DNA from: Thuidium tamariscinum | Taxonomy: Eukaryota > Streptophyta > Bryopsida > Hypnales > Thuidiaceae | Direction of reading: 5' to 3' | Length of the DNA stretch: 64,000 nt | Assembly (NCBI GenBank): GCA_947034885.2 | Contig: OX344757.2 | Location: 19,834,001 to 19,898,000 of the forward strand | Part shown: one piece after another, positions 57,160 through 64,000 of the stretch | Numbering within the stretch: the stretch's first letter is position 1 | Layout: the number at the start of each line of letters is the position of its first letter | Made by a program: the position numbers and the translations under genes | Notes under the pieces: generated by a model | What the model was told of the DNA's origin: nothing | The model's database searches: none | The model's input: the letters and a program-made list of their open reading frames with translations, nothing else

Positions 57160-59099
57160 CAAAATTCTATGTGGTTGCTTCCGGGTATTTTCCACCTACC
57201 TCTCAAACCCATAAAGTTTGGGAATTCCATTTATTTGTTTTGTTTTGCTTTGCTTTGCTATTTGATTTTATTGCTTTCAAGTTATTTCAATTTTATTTGC
57301 TATTTGATTTCAATTATTTGCTAAAACCAAAAACAACCAAAAACCCAAAAAATACAAAAATAGAGTGTTGCTTTGGAAGGTTAAAGGTTCTAAGTACTTA
57401 CTTAGCCATGGTTTTGATTTTCAAAAGTTGGTTGTGATTCCCAAATAGAGTTTTAAAAGCAGACTTTATCAACCTTAGGGCAAAAGATTTGAAAAGACTT
57501 AGCTTCTTCAAGAAGTTACTTAAGTTGCTCACTTTTGAAAATCATGTAAAAATAAGGGCTTCTTAGTGCCTACCATACCTAAACTAAGAAAATTCTATCG
57601 GTACCTCCATACGGACGACCGAGGGACTTTGATTCTTACAACCTTCACTGCAAAAATTTCCTTTTGAATTGATTTCCTTTTATTATCAAAAAATCCAAAA
57701 AAATTAAAAATCTAAAAATCCAAAAATTACTTTTGCTTGGAGAAATCCAAATTGTGGAGGATAAAACCTTCAAAACCATTGGAACACCTACTCAAAAGGG
57801 TGTATCCGATTTACTAATGATTACCTCGAATTAAAATTCTTGGTACGTGTTTTATGATCAACAGGTACGTTTTGTCAACCCTTTACTTGCACCAAATTCA
57901 AATTACCCCTGGGAAATTGAAATTTTGGGCATATTAACTCAGAAACAAATTACACATATCGACAAGGTTGGATCAAAATATTGGCCAACCTTTAACTTTG
58001 ATCGTGGTACACCAGATGATAACGAATATTAATTCCGAAATCGGTGGTGCATCAATAACTTATTCAAAATTTAATCATCTTTGGTTGTAACTTCACATGG
58101 AAGTTTGTGCTATTATAAGTATGGGATATCTTCATGGCGAAGCCTCCCTAGCCTCTGGATTGCTTCACTAGACGTAATTCTCACCTAAGAGTAGACTAGG
58201 TCCTCCGGAGCCCTTGTTGGGTATAAGACTCGAGATTCGTATCGCATACTTGGAATATTCATAAATCTAAATGTGGGGAAAGCGTAAAAGAAAAGGCATT
58301 GGGCCACCAATGCTAACCAAGCCCTGTTGCTAAGTATGTTGAGGAAACGATATATTTAGTGACTGACAGCGGAATGAAGGCCGGGAGTGCGCGAGCCTCG
58401 ACATTCATCCACTGTTAGGTTGATAAATATCGGTGTAGCGATGCTTATTCAACCAATGGTTGCGATTTTTGGAAATAACGGACTAGCCAAGCTTCATGAC
58501 GAAGCAACCTTATAAAAATAAGGCCGGAAGTGCGCGAGCTCCAAGCTTCTTGAAGAAGTTTCTTTATGGACTTGTCTGTATCTAGAATTAGCATAAAAGA
58601 AAAGACACTGGTCATCCAGTGTTAACCAACTCTAACCCTTTCCACTTGTGTTTGTGCCCAACTCTAGTATAAAAGACAGAGCTTGACTCTTGTACTTTCA
58701 ACTAGTAGTCGTAGCCGGGATGTTCCATCCTTGGTTTTGTTAGCTTAGAAGGCGACGTGAACCGGATAGCCAAGTTCAGAGCTAGTAGAGCCGAAGATCA
58801 GTGCACCGATGAATCCAAGTCGACCAATTAGATTAGAATTCGATCGACCTACCCTGAACTTGTGCGCTAAGATGCAGGGACGTAGGATGGCGACGCTATT
58901 ACATTAGGGCTATCAAAATTCGACCTAACCTGAACCTGCGCGACAGACAAATGCAGGGATGAAAGATGGCGAGTTCCATGATTAGTCTTTGGAAGAGAAA
59001 TTCGACCTACCCTGAACCTGTGCGCCAAGATGCAGGGACGTAGGATGGCGAGCTCCACTCATTCCACCAAATGATTTAGGAGTAGATTAGATTAGTTTG
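57160..59099 (+). other. Internal non-coding region of the retrotransposon
   Basis: AT-rich at first, then with an ORF of 61 codons at 57847-58032 of unknown meaning. About 58838-59060 holds three ~70-85 base tandem units beginning ttcgacctaccctgaacctg and ending aggatggcgag. About 58130-58560 has related blocks (tcatggcgaagc, ggaagtgcgcgagc). Confidence 0.6.
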
Positions 59100-59780
59100 A
59101 TGGGCAAAGAAATGCCTACTTATTCACATAGTTCAATGACAGAGAACCCAGAGGAGCCGAGAGTGGAGACCATGGCAGAGCAAGAGTCCGAGCCCTTAGA
59201 GAGCCCAGTAGAGCCAGTACAGCCCCCGGAAGAATCCATATCAACGCCCACGGATGAATCCAAATCGGAAGAACCACCACCAACACCGTTTTCATCACCA
59301 GTAGCAGTAGGAACCGACACTATCAACTCACCACCGTTACCAGTCACGAAGGAGCTTATGCAAGAGCCCACGGACAACCCAACTTTGCAAGAAATGTCAC
59401 AGACACCAGACGAATCAATGCAGCTATCTCAGTTACCAAACACTCGAAGACGATCGCGGGATGAGGAAGAACAACTCGGCCGTGAGCGACCGTTGGAGAG
59501 AATCCCTTTAGTACAGGAGGATTTAGGCCCTTGGCCGCCAAGAGCCAGATCACTATTGATCTATTTGGAGAATTACGAGATCTTGCAGCCGGGCAACGAC
59601 GTCATGTTGGAAGGCCAGTTTGCGAATCTCGCCGAAGTTATCAACATCAACCGGAGGACGGTGGAAGGCGGACACGAGTTCACAATTCGTGGCCCTCTTC
59701 GCATTCTTCCTCGTCACCGTTGGCCTGCCTACGTTTTAGAAGTGATGGGGCAGCTCACTTCTTTTCTTGGGATAAGTTAG
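59100..59780 (+). CDS. Unknown acidic Pro/Ser-rich ORF near the 3' end of the element
   Basis: From ATG 59100 (a TTG lies one codon earlier) about 226 codons are open. Residues ~1-110 are Glu/Pro/Ser/Thr-rich and disordered. Residues ~115-135 are basic and acidic (NTRRRSRDEEEQ). Residues ~145-225 look folded (RARSLLIYLENYEILQPGND, EFTIRGPLRILPRHRWPAYV). I recognise no family. It sits where some plant Gypsy elements carry a third, non-pol ORF, between gag-pro and the 3' LTR. No signal peptide or membrane segment is seen, so an envelope-like role is not supported. Confidence 0.5.
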   Translation: MGKEMPTYSHSSMTENPEEPRVETMAEQESEPLESPVEPVQPPEESISTPTDESKSEEPPPTPFSSPVAVGTDTINSPPLPVTKELMQEPTDNPTLQEMSQTPDESMQLSQLPNTRRRSRDEEEQLGRERPLERIPLVQEDLGPWPPRARSLLIYLENYEILQPGNDVMLEGQFANLAEVININRRTVEGGHEFTIRGPLRILPRHRWPAYVLEVMGQLTSFLGIS

Positions 59781-60616
59781 CGGAAATTTTTGTGCAGGTA
59801 CAATGATCACCAAGCAACGGCAGAAGGGTATTTATACCGCCCCGGCGAGACGACGGACGTCTCCGCGCCGTCGGAGGCCGATGGCCTGTGTGGCGTCAGC
59901 CGTAATAATTTCAAACCGGCGACGAGAGTTCGATCATTGGGCCGTCGCCAAGGCGCCACCCGCCCCTGAGCTAGTGACAAGATGCAGGAAGTCATGCAAG
60001 AGACTGCCGACGACCGGAGACACTTTTCAAAGTGTGCTCCAGAAGCATTGAAGGCGTGACACCTGCTCCAACTTTTTCTTTTCTCCCCCACTCAGTTTAG
60101 GAAGAGTTTTCCAATTGTCCAAATTGGTTTCATCCAAGGCAGACAATGGAATCTTTTCTTCCAAAACAATTCCAAGTCAACTCTGTTGAGTTGGAATATA
60201 ACAAGAAAATTATTGAAGACAAATTCATGAACCCGCTGAGAATCAAAGATTTAGGTCTGGATCTTTTAGGTCTACACTAGAAATCTTTACAGGAATTTGG
60301 GTCCTTAGATTTTCTTAAACCCATATGGGCCTGCAATTGTGACTTTAATAAAAGTTATATTGGCCTTCTGAGTAATGATGCCTGAAAAATGTACAAGTGA
60401 CATTTCCATCTTACTTGACTCACTCCAATTCATACTATATGAGGTCCGGTTTTTGAGTACCACTTGAAGGTTACGTACATTCAAATGTGAAAAGCTACTC
60501 GATTGAATCTCGATTCAATCAAGACCATAGGTGGATTGACCGTGTTTGCCCAGGATAAAGCATTAGCAAGGTCTGGGTTCTCATGATTTCCAATCATACC
60601 GCAGATGGCCGCCATA
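59781..60616 (+). other. 3' internal region before the probable 3' LTR
   Basis: 59815-60340 is also present at 7030-7565. No clear purine-rich tract is seen immediately before the LTR (ends accgcagatggccgccata), which is unusual for a 3' junction. No gene. Confidence 0.6.
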
Positions 60617-63600
60617 TGTGAGCCCTCGAGATGGCACTCAGGACTCTGGGTCCATTTTTCGCGATTAAATAGCGAAAATTAGTTAGAATATTCAAGAAAA
60701 AGACATAAAAAGAGTGGTGAGGGAGTTTTGGTGTCAGTCCATGCCAAAATGGTGGAAAACCAACTTAGATGGTGAAAAATTCCTAATACTAGAAATTGGA
60801 ATCATTCTAAGTCTCCAAAGCGAGTATATGTGAAGAATTAGTAATTCTGAGAGAAATAAGGAATAGAGAGTTAGTCAGTCCTAGCAAATGTCTGTGCAAA
60901 GTCAACCTTTAAGGATGCATAAGACATACTGACTAAGCTAGAAGAGTCTACTACGAGCATGGGAGAGTTACCAGGGCTTAAGTTTGATTTTGGAATAAAT
61001 TTGATTTAAGAGTAATACCACTACAATGGATTTGGAGAGTTCGAATTTCACGAGACAAAAGATGGAGGATTGGAGATTGAAGACTACAGAGAGGTGTTCC
61101 AAGGGTAGGAGCATGCCAAGAGCGAACGAGAATCAAACAATTGTCCAAGATTCCCGGGCATCAGGAATTAAATTGTCCAATTGGGCAAAGTAATTCCAAA
61201 TTGCTAAAATTAGAAAGGTGCAAGGTTGCGTGGGACTTACACCAAGAATCTAGGAGTGCTCTAGATGTTACCCAATTTATTTCGGATTTTTCCGAAATTC
61301 CACGTTGACTCCATGGGAAGTCAACCGCACATAGAAATGTTCATAAAATCATAGAAATTACGTATGATGCGGTAAAATCTCACTAAAAATTAGGATAGGT
61401 TTTTGTGTGCTTAATAAGCGCCCGGTCAAGTTTGAAGACATTCCGACATTCCCAACTACCAAAACCGGCATCGACATCGAAATTCACTAGAAGTTACAAG
61501 TTGGCGGCGGGTTGACCGGCGTATCAGGAGCAAATGATGTCCGATTGTCGCAAATAAGGAGTCATTCCTTACTCTCACGGACATTCCTAACGACCTTGGC
61601 CTGACAGATTCATCAAATTGCGCAAATCCTAAAAGTTAGATTTTTGACTTTTAATTGGAGTTACCGTAATTCCAATTTGGGCGCGCAAATGGCCTAGGAG
61701 TGAGGGGTTAGGGGTCCCTTAGGCTAATTGGGGTCTTCTGAAGACAATGGCACAGACGGTTTTCCGTTTCGAGTTGTTCCCTAAAAGATAGAGAGGGTCA
61801 GCTCTTAGTTTGACTTTTTAATCGTTAATTGCGGTTAATTAGAAGTGATTTTGGAAATATCTCTTGGAAAATCAAAGATTGGATTTGGTCAAGATCTCTT
61901 TCTTGCATAAAAAGCCATCTTTGGGCTAAAGAAAGACAATTTTCGAAATGAATTTGGATTAATTTGCAAAATATCTAGGTAGATTAGGGTTAATTCCAAA
62001 ATATTTTGGGTTAAGATCTTGGATTTGATTTGGCCAAGATTTCTTTGACAAAATGGGGATGTTTTTAGAAATTTTCACCATTAAACAACTAATATTTTGG
62101 AATTACATTAGGGTAGTTTAGGGTAGGAAGTAACAAAGTGTCTTCACCGGCAATTACCGAGAGGGGCCCGGCCACGAGTATATAAGGGCCCCCCTCGAGG
62201 TTGCCAGTACCCTTATTTCTCGCACCGACACTTTGTTATTCTTCCGTGCTACCGGCGTGGTCGGAGCATTGCTTGGACCAAAGATTTTGGCCAAGTCTTG
62301 TTTTGTGTTTAGTTTTTTTTTTATATTTGAAGGCTTAGGGCCCCTTCATTTGTCATTTCTTTCTCACATACTCTCTGGAGGTAAAGCCTCAACACTTCTT
62401 TTGCCACTCATTCACGGAAATTTTGAGCATTGAGCGCCAAAGTTCGGTTTAAACACTGTCATGTGTACCTCCTTTGGTTGCAAAATCCCAAAATACTAAG
62501 AAATTTTAAGAGTTTAAAGTGAAAGTCCGGTTTAAACACTGTCATGTGTACCTCCTTTTGCGAATAAAACTCTCAAAATACTAAAATTCTCAAGACACGA
62601 CGGAGCTTTGCACCCGTAACATTTACTGAAACCTTGGGAGAATTTCACTCTCAACAGTTAGAAACCACGCAAGCCTTGGAATGAAATTAATTAGAACCAA
62701 ACTTCTCAGTTTCCATTATTAAACCATTCCAAAGTAAAAACCCCAAATTATTAGTTTTAAACTTGGAGAGGATTCTCAAATTCCACATAGTGGAGAATCC
62801 CCAAATTCCCAAATTATAAACATAAAAAGGGTGGACCAATACACCAGACCACCCCAAGGGCGGACCAGCACCCAGGCGGACAGCCCCAGGCGGCTGGGTA
62901 TCAGAGGCCGGGCCAGTGGGTACAGAGTCGTGCGCTGGGAGGGGAGTCGGGCGCTGGGAGGGGAGTCCAGGTCGCTGGGAGGGGAGTCGGGCGTTGGAGG
63001 GGAGTCCAGGTCGCTGGAGGGGAGTCCAGGGACTCACTTTGGGAGTCTAAGAGCTCAAGTTACACAACTAAGACTAGAACTCAAAAGGAAACCACAACTC
63101 ACGCTTTACAAGTAAGTTCAACTATTACAAAATATCTTTTGACGTTGCAAACATTGAAATTTTTGACCAAAGTAAAAGGATTTGGAAAGGAAATTCCCCA
63201 CATCTCCCTTCAATTTTCCATCAAAAAACTCAAAATTTGCAAAATCTCAAGAGGGTCTTCAATCATTAACAACTCTACCGCCATAGCCATCCTCTAACTC
63301 TCAAAATTGCAACAACTCTTGCAAAACAAGAATGAGAAAGGAAGAGAACTAGGGGGGAGATTAAGGTGAGGAGATTCCTAACCGTGACAAATTAGATTAA
63401 AAAACTAATATCTTTGGAATAACACTATAGATTGGGATTCTTTATTCTTGGGGGTTGACCTTTGGGAATAAAAAATCCATTTAATTGGAATAACACTATT
63501 GAAATTGTTCTCGGTCTTTTGGAATGTTCTACATTCTTTGGCTATTAGATTCTTAGAAGGTTTGGATTTTGCTAGTTTTGTTTTATTAGGCCTAATAAGC

Positions 63601-64000
63601 CAAAAGGAAAACAACAAATTGACAACCAATTTCTTTAAGAATTTTAAGGAAATTAAAATTAATTGGATTATAAAAGATTTGGTTGCAATTCTTTATTCAA
63701 ATTAATCCTAATAAGCCAAATTAAAAAAGACAAATTGACAACCAATTTCTTAAGGATTTAAAAGAAATTAAAATTAATTAGATTATAAAAGATTTGGTTG
63801 CAATTCTTCATTTAAATTAATTCTAAAAAGCCAAACTAATTGACAACCAATTTCGTTAGGAATTACCAAGAAATTGAATTAGTTAGGATTGGCGATGACA
63901 TTTTAATTCTAAGAAAGAAGAACAACTCATTACGTCGAAATTAGGTGAAATTTAATTCTTAAAATTAGATAAATTCGTAATTCAATTAATCAAAGAATAA
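60617..64000 (+). mobile_element. Probable 3' LTR of the retrotransposon, cut by the window end
   Basis: Starts TGTGAGCCCTCGAGATGGC and is close to the 5' LTR over the first ~1.6 kb (without the nested 1.9-kb insert), including the TATA box at 62179-62185. From about 62240 it diverges strongly from both other family members: the minisatellite is a different one (gctgggaggggagtc units, ~62930-63040), and only patches such as taaacactgtcatgtgtacc and cctaataagccaaa remain. The five bases before it are CCATA. Its end lies outside the window, so it cannot be proved whether it is the 3' LTR of this element or another nested copy. Confidence 0.8.
62179..62185 (+). promoter_or_regulatory. TATA box of the right-hand LTR
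   Basis: TATATAA in ccacgagtatataagggcccc, conserved with the other two LTRs of the family. Confidence 0.7.

Noticed and set aside
59100..59780. Envelope-like gene before the 3' LTR
   Set aside because: No signal peptide, membrane segment or cleavage-site pattern is visible; only the position would suggest it.
38477..64000. Intact autonomous retrotransposon
   Set aside because: No reverse transcriptase, RNase H or integrase motifs were seen in any frame, and the protease active-site motif is missing.

Overview
The window looks like nuclear DNA of a land plant with a large, transposon-rich genome. Supporting signs are GT-AG introns, a Stowaway MITE, a CACTA-type MITE, several generations of Ty3/Gypsy-like LTRs with 5-bp target duplications, a fragment resembling the plant HUA2/HULK family, and a truncated piggyBac transposase. 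Clade and species cannot be told from the sequence. No rRNA, tRNA or CRISPR array was seen, and no intact gene for a named host function was found.

0-11.1 kb: a minus-strand open frame of 370 codons runs off the left edge. It is followed by five copies of a 17-base palindrome (1.6-2.0 kb), AT-rich DNA with a Stowaway MITE, a truncated 3' piece of the same retrotransposon family found at 38-64 kb, a 43-bp tandem repeat, and a three-exon HUA2-like gene fragment.

11.1-28.3 kb: a GC-rich island. It holds about 25 copies of a short palindrome (core TTCAGACCGCGCGGTCTGAA, with variants), two unusual spliced genes and a cluster of diverged foldback repeats. The first gene (12.7-18.9 kb) has five exons joined by phase-0 introns and eight in-frame TAG/TAA codons, no TGA and no visible frameshift. 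The second (19.3-21.1 kb) carries an FCP1/NIF-type phosphatase-like fold with its catalytic aspartates replaced and one frameshift. The palindromes form an array upstream of the first gene and also lie in introns and within reading frame. The two genes, the palindromes and the foldbacks may be one undescribed mobile or accessory system, or its remains.

28.4-36.3 kb: about seven copies of a 430-500 bp satellite, smaller tandem repeats, then AT-rich DNA with nothing recognised.

36.3-64 kb: insertions nested in insertions. A piggyBac transposase frame (36307) is cut just after its third catalytic Asp by a retrotransposon with LTRs of about 3.9 kb, whose 5' LTR starts at 38477. That LTR is split by a 1.9-kb solo LTR (TSD CCAGG). 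The internal region carries a primer-binding site, an extra broken frame, a CACTA-type MITE, gag with three zinc knuckles, and a protease remnant. The protease-side frame is split by a related solo LTR (48050-56359, TSD CCCCG). That LTR is split by an antisense solo LTR of the first family (49692-54398, TSD TGTAC), which is itself split by a 900-bp TIR element (TSD AAAT). The probable 3' LTR begins at 60617 and leaves the window. No reverse transcriptase or integrase was recognised, so the element looks non-autonomous.
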